Source of the DNA: Betaproteobacteria bacterium
Lineage (GTDB): Bacteria > Pseudomonadota > Gammaproteobacteria > Burkholderiales > Usitatibacteraceae
Assembly (NCBI GenBank): GCA_016711875.1
Contig: JADJSD010000006.1
Coordinates: 62,001 to 126,000 of the forward strand
Direction: 5' to 3'
Length of the DNA: 64,000 nucleotides
Translations under genes and position numbers: made by a program
Shown here: piece after piece, positions 26,377 through 33,274 of the stretch
How the letters are laid out: every line of letters begins with the position of its first letter
Position numbering within the stretch: the first letter of the stretch is position 1
Notes under the pieces: model-generated
Told to the model about the DNA's origin: nothing
Databases searched by the model: none
Seen by the model: only the letters and a program-made list of their open reading frames with translations

Positions 26377-27225
26377 TCATTCCTCTTCCTGCATCCGCAT
26401 CAGGCGCGCCTGCTCCTCCAGCCGCGCATCGTCGATCTCCCGCATCACCGCCTCGAGGTCGGCCGTGTGCTCGTCGTGGACGAACCGGCCGGTGAGCGGC
26501 ACGTCCGGGTGGAGCCGGCCCGATTCGTACAGCGACCAGATCTCCTTGCCGTAGTCCGTGACGAGGAGTTCCGGGGCGAACTGCCCGAAGTAGCGCTTGA
26601 GGTTGTCCACGTCGCGCACCAGCATGCGCGGCGCGTGGTGGTTGCCCGCCGCGTCCACCGCCTGCGGCAGGTCGATCACCACCGGGCCGTCCGCGCCCAC
26701 GAGAATGTTGAAGTCGGAGAGATCGCCGTGCACGACGCCCGCGCAGAGCATGCGCACCACCTCGCGGATGAGCCGGTCGTGCAGGTCGACGGCCAGCTCC
26801 GGGTCGAATTTCACGTCGTTCAGTCGCGGGGCGGCGTTGCCCTCCTCGTCGGTGACGAGCTCCATGAGGAGCACGCCCTCGTGGAAGTTGTAGGGCTTCG
26901 GGACGCGCACGCCGGCGGCGGCCAGGCGGTAGAGCGCGTCCACCTCGGCGCTCTGCCAGGCCTTCTCTTGCGCCTCGCGGCCGAAGCGCGTGCCCTTCGC
27001 CATGGCGCGCGCCTGGCGGCTGTTCTTCGTCTTGCGGTTCTCCGTGTAGTCGACGGCCTGGCGGAAGCTGCGCTTGTCGGCTTCCTTGTAGACCTTCGCG
27101 CAGCGCGTCTCGTCGCCGCAGCGCACGACGAAGACCATCGCCTCCTTGCCGCTCATCAGCTGGCGCACGACCGAGTCGATCACGCCGTCCTCGAGGAGCG
27201 GCTGCAACCGTGTCGGGACTTTCAT
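26377..27225 (-). CDS. RIO1-family serine protein kinase
   Basis: A 282-residue atypical kinase. SGKEAMVFVV is the flexible P-loop, CAKVYKEADKRSF supplies the ATP-binding lysine, VVHGDLSDFNILV the catalytic HGDxxxxN and VVIDLPQAVD the metal-binding aspartate. In archaea and eukaryotes RIO kinases mature the small ribosomal subunit; bacterial members are less studied, and their targets are uncertain. It has no signal or membrane segment. Convergent with aroG, 17 bases apart. Confidence 0.9.
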   Translation of the reverse strand: MKVPTRLQPLLEDGVIDSVVRQLMSGKEAMVFVVRCGDETRCAKVYKEADKRSFRQAVDYTENRKTKNSRQARAMAKGTRFGREAQEKAWQSAEVDALYRLAAAGVRVPKPYNFHEGVLLMELVTDEEGNAAPRLNDVKFDPELAVDLHDRLIREVVRMLCAGVVHGDLSDFNILVGADGPVVIDLPQAVDAAGNHHAPRMLVRDVDNLKRYFGQFAPELLVTDYGKEIWSLYESGRLHPDVPLTGRFVHDEHTADLEAVMREIDDARLEEQARLMRMQEEE

Positions 27226-27330
27226 GCCGACATGATACGGGTTCGCCGTGGCCTTTCCGGGTGCTGCTCGCTCGGTATCCTCTGTTTTTCCCTTTTGCCG
27301 GAGTCGTGGCTATACGTAGTTGGCGTTGAA

Positions 27331-27352
27331 CTAGTATAGCGAGCTATACTAG
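27331..27352. promoter_or_regulatory. Perfect 9-bp dyad CTAGTATAG-CGAG-CTATACTAG
   Basis: A nine-base inverted repeat with a four-base spacer, AT-rich within GC-rich DNA, ending 25 bases before the nucleotidyltransferase start. TATACT inside the right arm would make a fair -10 box and TTGGCG at 27320-27325 a possible -35 with a 19-base spacer, so a protein bound to the dyad would block the promoter. As RNA it would fold into a hairpin, but no U tract follows. Confidence 0.55.
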
Positions 27353-27377
27353 CCTGACCGTTCCCGCGGATAACGCC

Positions 27378-28441
27378 ATGCCCGCCGAATTCAGCGTGCC
27401 TCTCGATGTGTCGGCGCAGTCTGCCTATGCCGAGTTGCTGGAAGTCACGCGCCAGCAGGATCTGTCGCGTTCGGTGGGCAGCCTCAGCGGTTCTTTCAAC
27501 CGCAAGCGCGTGAAGAACGCCACCTACTGGTACTACCAGTACACGGAGAGTTCGGGGGCGGCACGCGACAGGTGTTCGTCGGCCCCGATGACGAGAAGGT
27601 ACGCGCGCTCGTCGAGAAGTCACGAAGCCGCGAAGGCCGGAATCTCGAGACGCTTGCCAAGGCGGCCATCACGCTCGGCTGCTCGACGACGACGCCGGCC
27701 CACTTCCGGATCATCCGGCGGCTGGGCGAGATCGGTTTCTTCCGCGCCGGCGGAGTCCTGGTCGGAACGCACGCCTTCCTCGCGGTCGGCAACCTGCTGG
27801 GCGTCGCGTGGGGAGAATTGTCGCGGACGCAGGACATCGACTTCGCCCATGCCGGCAACGACATTTCGCTCGCACTTCCCGCGTCGCTGCACATCGAGAC
27901 GCGCAGCGCGCTGGAAAGCCTCGAATCCGGATTCCTGCCCGTGCCGGGATTCCGTCCGCGCGGCGAGACGGCCACGTTCACGAGCAAGATCGACAAGACC
28001 TTGCGCGTCGACTTTCTCGCGCCCGCAGTGGGCGCCCGGCGGAAGGTCTTCCGCCACGACGATCTCGGCGTGAACCTCCAGCCGCTCGCCTTCATCGAGT
28101 ACCTTCTCGAGGACGTCGACCAGGCGGCAGTCCTGAGCGCCCTGGGCACGGTGCTCGTGAACATCCCGGACCCGGCTCGCTATGCCCTCCACAAGTTGCT
28201 CGTCTACGCCGATCGGCTGGGGCGAAACCCCTTGAAGGCGAACAAGGATCTCCGCCAGGCAGCCGCTGTCATCGAGTTGCTCGGCGAATTCCGGCGGGAT
28301 GCGGTGCTGCGCCACTGGCAAGACCTGCTCGATCGTGGACCGGGATGGCGGTCCCGCGCACGCAAGGGAATCGCCGGATTGAAGTCGTTGTCGCCCGGAT
28401 TGCCGCTGCTGTCCGAACTGGCCAGCCGGGCTGCCCGCTAG
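27378..28441 (+). CDS. GSU2403-type nucleotidyltransferase-fold protein, one frame break
   Basis: A protein of about 354 residues after repair. Residues 110-230 look like the GSU2403-type nucleotidyltransferase fold (PF12281): FFRAGGVLVGTHAFLAVGN, then the DxD-like RTQDIDFAH, then SKIDKTLRVDFLAP for the third acidic residue. The run of five G at 27554-27558 lacks one base; adding it joins YTESSGGGT to RQVFVGPDDEK. The start codon ATG 27378 is followed by a family-like N-terminal helical region. Function unknown; such folds occur in antitoxin/toxin, tRNA-modifying and regulatory enzymes. It is a single gene behind a strong dyad, and its stop shares CTAG with the convergent gene. Confidence 0.7.
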
Positions 28442-29001
28442 CGCATCGGCACCGCATCCCCCGCCGGCCAAGCCGTGTCGCCCACGCGCTTCAGGTTCAT
28501 CTCGAAGATGCGCGTCGGCGGGCGGCCCTCGGCGATGAGCTCGCCGAATTCGCTGAAGGTGTCGCCCTTCACCGTCGCGGTGTAGCGGATGGTCGCGCCG
28601 GGGCCGGCGGGCCGCTCCCACACGTAGCCGTCGGCGGTGGGCGTGATGGCGAATTCCCCCGACTGGCCCATGGCCCAGGAGCGCATCGCGTACTTCTTCG
28701 AGCGCACATCGTAGGCGATGACCCCGAAGGCGTTGAAGCCGAGCGTGCCGTCGGGCAGGTAGCCGCGGCCTTCGACCACCTTGAGCGTGCCATCGAGCAT
28801 CGGGCCGGCGCGCTCGGTCTGCGTGAGCTCGAGCTTCTTCCCGCCGGGGATGATCGTCCAGGCCGGGCCGCGCCACACGCCGTTCATGGCCGAGAAAGCC
28901 TTCATCGCCTCCTTCTGCGCGGCGAGGAGCGCCTGCGGGTCGGGCGGCTGGGCGGTGGCGGCGAGGGTGGCGCAGGCGGCGAGCAGGGCGAGCGTTCGCA
29001 T
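28438..29001 (-). CDS. Secreted DUF1579-like protein
   Basis: A 187-residue exported protein with a short signal peptide that includes a cysteine (MRTLALLAACATLAATAQ). The rest is a lipocalin-like beta barrel of the DUF1579 type: AFSAMNGVWRGPAWTII at the start, the TQTERAGPMLDGTLKVVEGR strand pair and GFNAFGVIAYDVRSKKYAMR in the middle. DUF1579-like proteins have no firm function, but the barrel suggests binding of a small hydrophobic molecule. It starts ten bases after the end of the LytR-type regulator on the same strand and may be its co-transcribed last gene. Confidence 0.7.
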   Translation of the reverse strand: MRTLALLAACATLAATAQPPDPQALLAAQKEAMKAFSAMNGVWRGPAWTIIPGGKKLELTQTERAGPMLDGTLKVVEGRGYLPDGTLGFNAFGVIAYDVRSKKYAMRSWAMGQSGEFAITPTADGYVWERPAGPGATIRYTATVKGDTFSEFGELIAEGRPPTRIFEMNLKRVGDTAWPAGDAVPMR

Positions 29002-29010
29002 GGCGGTCTC

Positions 29011-29784
29011 CTAGAGACTCTTGAAAAGGGGCATGTAGGTGAGGCTCACGGGCAGCGTCTCGCTGCGGCCCTTGAGCTTCATCGTGCCGCGGCCCGAGTC
29101 GTCGCGCACGATGGAGGCCACCTGGCGCATGTTCACGATCGTCGAGCGGTGGACCTGGCGGAAGACGGCCGGATCGAGCGCATCGAGCAGTTCGCGGATG
29201 GGCGTTCGCACCACGGCCTCGCCCTCCTTCGTGATCACCACGGTGTACTTGTTGTCGGCCTGGAAGTAGACGATGTCGTCCAGCAGGATGAGCCGCGTCT
29301 CGCGGCCGACGGTCGCGGTGATCCACGAAAGCGGCGCCGCGCGCGGGGCGGGTGCGGGCAGCTGCGCGCGAAGCTCGTCGAGGATGCGGGCGAGCCCCTG
29401 CGGATCCGCGGGCCCGCTCGCGAGCCGGGACTGCACGCGCTTCACGGTGGCGGCGAGGCGGTCGGGGGCCAGGGGCTTCAGCAGGTAGTCGATGGCGCCG
29501 CGGTCGAAGGCGTCGAGGGCGTACTGGTCATAGGCCGTGACGAAGACGACCTGCGTGGCCGGGCTCGCCTCGGCGGCGGCCTGCGCCACTTCCAGGCCCG
29601 TGAGACCGGGCATGCGGATGTCCAGGAAGGCGACCTCCGGCCGGTGCTCGGCGATGGCCTCGAGGGCGGAGCCGCCATCCTCGCACGCGGCGACGATCTC
29701 GAGATCCGGCCATGCGGCCTTCAATTGCTGCACCAGATCGTCGCGCAGCAGCGCCTCGTCCTCGGCGATGACGGCCCTAGGCAT
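29011..29784 (-). CDS. LytTR-family response regulator
   Basis: A 257-residue transcriptional regulator. The N-terminal receiver has the acidic pocket in VIAEDEALLRDDL, the phosphorylated Asp in VAFLDIRMPG and the switch Lys in DYLLKPLAP. Residues 150-257 form a LytTR DNA-binding domain (DDIVYFQADNKYTVVIT; FRQVHRSTIVNMRQV). It overlaps the sensor gene by eight bases, so the two are coupled. Targets often involve envelope or secreted functions; the DUF1579-like gene directly downstream is a candidate. Confidence 0.93.
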   Translation of the reverse strand: MPRAVIAEDEALLRDDLVQQLKAAWPDLEIVAACEDGGSALEAIAEHRPEVAFLDIRMPGLTGLEVAQAAAEASPATQVVFVTAYDQYALDAFDRGAIDYLLKPLAPDRLAATVKRVQSRLASGPADPQGLARILDELRAQLPAPAPRAAPLSWITATVGRETRLILLDDIVYFQADNKYTVVITKEGEAVVRTPIRELLDALDPAVFRQVHRSTIVNMRQVASIVRDDSGRGTMKLKGRSETLPVSLTYMPLFKSL

Positions 29785-31024
29785 TCGCGCCTCCCGTGGG
29801 ACCCGCGCGCGGCACCGTGATCGTCGCGGCGACGCCCTTGGGAAAATTGGTGGCGATGGCGAAGCTCGCCGTTTCGCCGTAGGCGAGGCGCAGGCGCTCG
29901 CGCACGTTGGCGAGGCCGATGCCCGTGCCGCCGCCCGTTTCCGAGAAGCCGCGCCCGTCGTCGGCCACGGTGATCGCCACGCGATCGCCGTCCGCCCGGG
30001 CGATGATCCAGAGGGTGCCGCCGCCGGTGAGCGGTTCCAGGCCGTGCTTGATGGCGTTCTCGACGAGCGTCTGCAGCATCATCGCCGGCAGGGGCACGGT
30101 GTCGAGGCCCGCGGGTACCTCGACCTGGACGCGCAGGCGCTCGCCCATGCGCACCTGCAGGATCTCGAGGTACGCCCGGGCACAGGCGATCTCCGCGGCC
30201 AGGGTGGAAACCGTGTCGTCCGTGCGCGGCAACGAGTGGCGCAGGAACGCGATGAGGTGGCCCAGCATGCGGTCGGCGCGCGCGGGGTCGCTGCGGGTGA
30301 GCACCTGCGCGCTGGCGAGGGTGTTGTAGAGGAAGTGCGGCTCCACCTGCGCCTGCAGCAACGAGAGCTTGGCGACCGTGAGTTCCTTTTCGGTGGCGGT
30401 GGCCCGCGCGCTCGCCTGCTCGCCCCGGCGCCGCTCGCCGATGCGGCGCATCAGGGCCCGCGAGATGGCTTCGGCGTTCTCGAGGTTCGTGCCGTCGTCG
30501 ACGCGGAACCAGTCGAGCCAGGCGCCTCCCTCGGGCTCGCAGACGAGCCGGACGCTGCCGGTGCCGTTGCCGGGCATCACCGTCGCGTGGATGAAGTTGC
30601 GGCTCTTGCCCCCCGCCGTGCTGGTGACCGGGTCGAGGCCCTTGCGGGCGACCGAATACGGGTCCGTGCGACGCACGAGGGCACGCACCTGGAGGCTGTC
30701 GCGGGCCGGCTCGATGCTCTCGACGCGCGGCAGCTCGCGAATGGCCGCCTCGACCAGGTCGAAGGCCTCGCCGGCTTCGAGCGGCATCTCGATCTGGCGG
30801 CGCTGGCGGTTGGCGAGCATGGCGCTGTCGAGGCGATCGGTGAGCAATCGCACGCGCTGGACATGGGAGAACGCCCGCACGGCCTGCCACACCATCAGGA
30901 TGGCGACCACGAAAGCCACGATCCCCGGCGAGACCTTCAGGATGCCGGCGAAGACGATCATGATCGCGAGGCCCAACAGGAACCAGGCGAGGAATTTTCG
31001 GAAAAGAAAGAAGAAGGCGGTCAC
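29777..31024 (-). CDS. LytS-type sensor histidine kinase
   Basis: A 415-residue membrane kinase. Two hydrophobic segments lie within the first 50 residues, with almost no periplasmic loop, so sensing is probably inside the membrane or cytoplasmic. Residues 60-200 are an unassigned input region. The His_kinase domain has the phosphorylated histidine in QVEPHFLYNTL. The ATPase part shows VENAIKHGLEPL (N box), VADDGRGF (G1) and GTGIGLANVRERL (G2). GTG 31024 is the annotated start; no clear Shine-Dalgarno. It pairs with the LytTR regulator downstream. Confidence 0.92.
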   Translation of the reverse strand: MTAFFFLFRKFLAWFLLGLAIMIVFAGILKVSPGIVAFVVAILMVWQAVRAFSHVQRVRLLTDRLDSAMLANRQRRQIEMPLEAGEAFDLVEAAIRELPRVESIEPARDSLQVRALVRRTDPYSVARKGLDPVTSTAGGKSRNFIHATVMPGNGTGSVRLVCEPEGGAWLDWFRVDDGTNLENAEAISRALMRRIGERRRGEQASARATATEKELTVAKLSLLQAQVEPHFLYNTLASAQVLTRSDPARADRMLGHLIAFLRHSLPRTDDTVSTLAAEIACARAYLEILQVRMGERLRVQVEVPAGLDTVPLPAMMLQTLVENAIKHGLEPLTGGGTLWIIARADGDRVAITVADDGRGFSETGGGTGIGLANVRERLRLAYGETASFAIATNFPKGVAATITVPRAGPTGGANA

Positions 31025-31151
31025 GGCGGGAGCTTTCGATGCAATGGCGCCGAGGATAGCAAGCGCCCATCGCCGACTCCCAGCGCGGCGCGACGAAACC
31101 GGCCGCCGGGGGTGTGAAGCGAGGCCGGCCGGCGCGAAGCCGGGCCCGGAT

Positions 31152-31682
31152 TCAGGGCTTCTCGCAGAGGGCTTTCAGGTTGGCGAGGCCCGCCTCGAAG
31201 TCCTTGCCGATCATCCGGTCCATGTTCATGAAGACACCCATGAGCTTCGACATGAAGTTGGCCGGGCCGAACATCACCCAGGTGACGCGCGTCGAGACCC
31301 CGACCGGCTCGAGGGTGAATTCGGCGGTGTTGCGGGCCTCGAAGGGCTTGAGGAAGTGCAGGGCGATCACCACCTTCGACGCGGGCGTCGCCTGCATCAC
31401 CTCCATGCGGCCCGAGCCCACGTCCTTGTTGCCCTCCCAGGCGTAGATGGCGCCCACGCCGCTCTCCGGCCCCTCGAAGCTGCGCTTCATGTCCGGGTCC
31501 TTCTTCTCCCAGGGCGACCAGGCGCGCCAGCCCGGCAGGTTCGCGAGGTGGCCGAAGATGCGCTCCGGCGCGGCGGCGATGGTGGCCTCCCGGGTGACGC
31601 GCAATTCGTTGGGACGGGTGGCGACGTAGGCGATGAAGCCCACGAGGGCGAATGCGGCGACGAGGGCGAGGATCTGGGCCAT
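31152..31682 (-). CDS. Membrane-anchored SRPBCC protein
   Basis: A 176-residue protein with a single N-terminal hydrophobic helix (ILALVAAFALVGFIAYV) and an SRPBCC/polyketide-cyclase-2 barrel. ATIAAAPERIFGHLANLPGW is the typical start, followed by RMEVMQATPASKVVIALHF and a C-terminal helix (MIGKDFEAGLANLKALCEK). The ligand is unknown. The ATG at 31682 has GGGAGAGCC upstream. It is one of four SRPBCC-fold proteins between 31 and 39 kb and at 7.8 kb. Confidence 0.8.
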   Translation of the reverse strand: MAQILALVAAFALVGFIAYVATRPNELRVTREATIAAAPERIFGHLANLPGWRAWSPWEKKDPDMKRSFEGPESGVGAIYAWEGNKDVGSGRMEVMQATPASKVVIALHFLKPFEARNTAEFTLEPVGVSTRVTWVMFGPANFMSKLMGVFMNMDRMIGKDFEAGLANLKALCEKP

Positions 31683-31765
31683 GGGGCTCTCCCGGCAGGG
31701 GTCGTGGACGGAAAACTACCACGAGGTCCCGGGCGGGTGCCCGGTTTGTTGCTGCGCGCCTGCGG

Positions 31766-32560
31766 CTAGGCGCCGGCGAGGGCGGCCGAGAGGCTCTCGA
31801 GCCTGGCCTTGAAGGCGGGCTCCACCTGCGCGGCCGCGACGGGGTCGTAAACCGAGAGGTAGACCCCGACACCGAAACTCTCGCCGCCTTCCAGTTCGAT
31901 GAAGAGAAGGGAATTCGCGAGACCGCCGATGCGAAAGGCCATGGCACGCTGGGGCACGACCATCTCCACCCGGGCCTGGACGGGCGATTCGCCCACGTGC
32001 AGCGAGACCGCGTCGCCCGCCGAGATGCCGGCGCTGCCCGCGAGCGCCTGGCCGAGGTGCTTCCAGGCGGCCTCGCGCGTTATGCCGCAGGTGATGCGCC
32101 GCCACGCCATCATGCGGTTGCGCCCGCGGTGGTCCTCGACGTAGCGCTTGAGGTTCAGCAGGAAGTAGCGCCACCCGATGTCGGTGCCTTCGAAGAAACC
32201 GTCCCAGGCGATGTCGTCGCCGAAGCCGGATTGGACGAGGCGCACGCGCGTCTTGCCGCCCTCGCTCTCGAGCGTCCAGTCCGCGACGAGCGTGGCGCCG
32301 GGCCCCATGTGGGCGGCGTCGTCCATCCACTGCACGTGCTTGCCCGGCTCCCACACGGACACGTTCGAGGTCCACGTCATGTTCTCGCCCCACGAGAAGG
32401 TGACGCCGGAGCCGACGCCCTCGCCGGTGGTGGAGGCGACGGGCGGAAACCAGTTGGCGAGGCCCTCGCCGGTGGTGAGGGCCTCCCAGACGGCGTCGGC
32501 GGGCGCGTCGACGAGGACGTCCCAGTTGGCTTGTTTCGCGGGCTTGCGGTCGGTCGTCAT
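31766..32560 (-). CDS. AHSA1/SRPBCC-domain protein 1
   Basis: A 264-residue cytoplasmic protein with two regions: residues 10-150 form an AHSA1-like barrel (WDVLVDAPADAVWEALTTGE, then GLANWFPPVAS), and residues 150-264 are a second, less typical segment. It overlaps the ArsR-type regulator by ATGA and is surely co-expressed. ArsR-AHSA1 pairs are common in bacteria, but the ligand and the signal are unknown. Confidence 0.85.
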   Translation of the reverse strand: MTTDRKPAKQANWDVLVDAPADAVWEALTTGEGLANWFPPVASTTGEGVGSGVTFSWGENMTWTSNVSVWEPGKHVQWMDDAAHMGPGATLVADWTLESEGGKTRVRLVQSGFGDDIAWDGFFEGTDIGWRYFLLNLKRYVEDHRGRNRMMAWRRITCGITREAAWKHLGQALAGSAGISAGDAVSLHVGESPVQARVEMVVPQRAMAFRIGGLANSLLFIELEGGESFGVGVYLSVYDPVAAAQVEPAFKARLESLSAALAGA

Positions 32561-33165
32561 GTCGGCTCCTTAGGTCGTGAGGGGCGGCGGGCGGGGGCGG
32601 GATAGGCGCCGACGATCGCGCGGTACGTGCGACCTTCGGGTGCGGCGTCATCGTGATACTTCGCGGCGAGAGCGGCGATGGCGCCCATCAGATCTTCGGC
32701 GAAAGCGGCGCGCTCCGCGGGCGAGCGGAAGCGGATGTCCACGCTGGCGGCGAGGGTGGGCAAGGTGCGGCCGGCGGCGCCGGCGTCCTTCTGCGCGCGG
32801 CCCACCTCGTCGGCGACCTGCGAGGCGAGCGCGGCGAGGTACGCGCTCGAGAACCGGTCCTTGAGGCGCCTGGCGTCCAGGCCGGACTTGCCCACGACGC
32901 CGTTCGAGACGACGAAGTGCTCGGCGCTGCGCTGGTAGAAGCGCTCGGTGCAGCCGCGCTTCGCCTCTTCGCGCACCAGGGTGAGGAATCCGGCGTGCTC
33001 CAGCTGGCGGAAATGGTAGGTCGCCACCTGGCGCGTGAGGCCCAGGCGCCTCGCGACCCCGGAGGCCGAACCCGGCTCGTCCAGGGCCTCGAGGATCCGC
33101 TGGCGCACGGGCGCGGCGAGCAGGGCGGAATCGCGGGGGCGGTCGATGACCTGGACGGCTCTCAT
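32557..33165 (-). CDS. ArsR-family winged-helix regulator 1
   Basis: A 202-residue regulator with an N-terminal winged helix: PVRQRILEALDEPGSASGVA, then RRLGLTRQVATYHFRQLEHA as the recognition helix. There are no ArsR metal-binding cysteines there; the C-terminal 110 residues could bind an organic ligand. A 22-base perfect palindrome lies 16 bases upstream of the start and overlaps the probable promoter, suggesting autorepression. It leads an operon with the AHSA1 protein. Confidence 0.85.
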   Translation of the reverse strand: MRAVQVIDRPRDSALLAAPVRQRILEALDEPGSASGVARRLGLTRQVATYHFRQLEHAGFLTLVREEAKRGCTERFYQRSAEHFVVSNGVVGKSGLDARRLKDRFSSAYLAALASQVADEVGRAQKDAGAAGRTLPTLAASVDIRFRSPAERAAFAEDLMGAIAALAAKYHDDAAPEGRTYRAIVGAYPAPARRPSRPKEPT

Positions 33166-33180
33166 GCCGCGCAGGATGCA

Positions 33181-33202
33181 ATTGACAAATTAATTTGTCA
33201 AT
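33181..33202. promoter_or_regulatory. 22-bp perfect palindrome, likely ArsR operator 1
   Basis: The left half ATTGACAAATT is followed directly by its exact complement, giving an unspaced palindrome in GC-rich DNA. It starts 16 bases upstream of the ArsR ATG. Read towards the gene it contains a consensus -35 (TTGACA); a CATCCT 17 bases on could act as a weak -10. A dimeric regulator bound here would cover the promoter, fitting autoregulation by the adjacent ArsR protein. Confidence 0.75.
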
Positions 33203-33230
33203 AAGGGCCGCTCCGGCTCCCCCGAAGCGA

Positions 33231-33254
33231 ACGGGGGCCCCGAAGGGCCCCCGT
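33231..33254 (-). terminator. Terminator hairpin after TonB receptor gene
   Basis: Ten-base stem (ACGGGGGCCC pairing with GGGCCCCCGT) closed by a four-base loop that reads TTCG on the minus strand, 20 bases after the receptor stop. No strong T run follows, as is common in GC-rich genomes. Confidence 0.65.
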
Positions 33255-33274
33255 CTCGCCGCTGCGCCGCCGGC

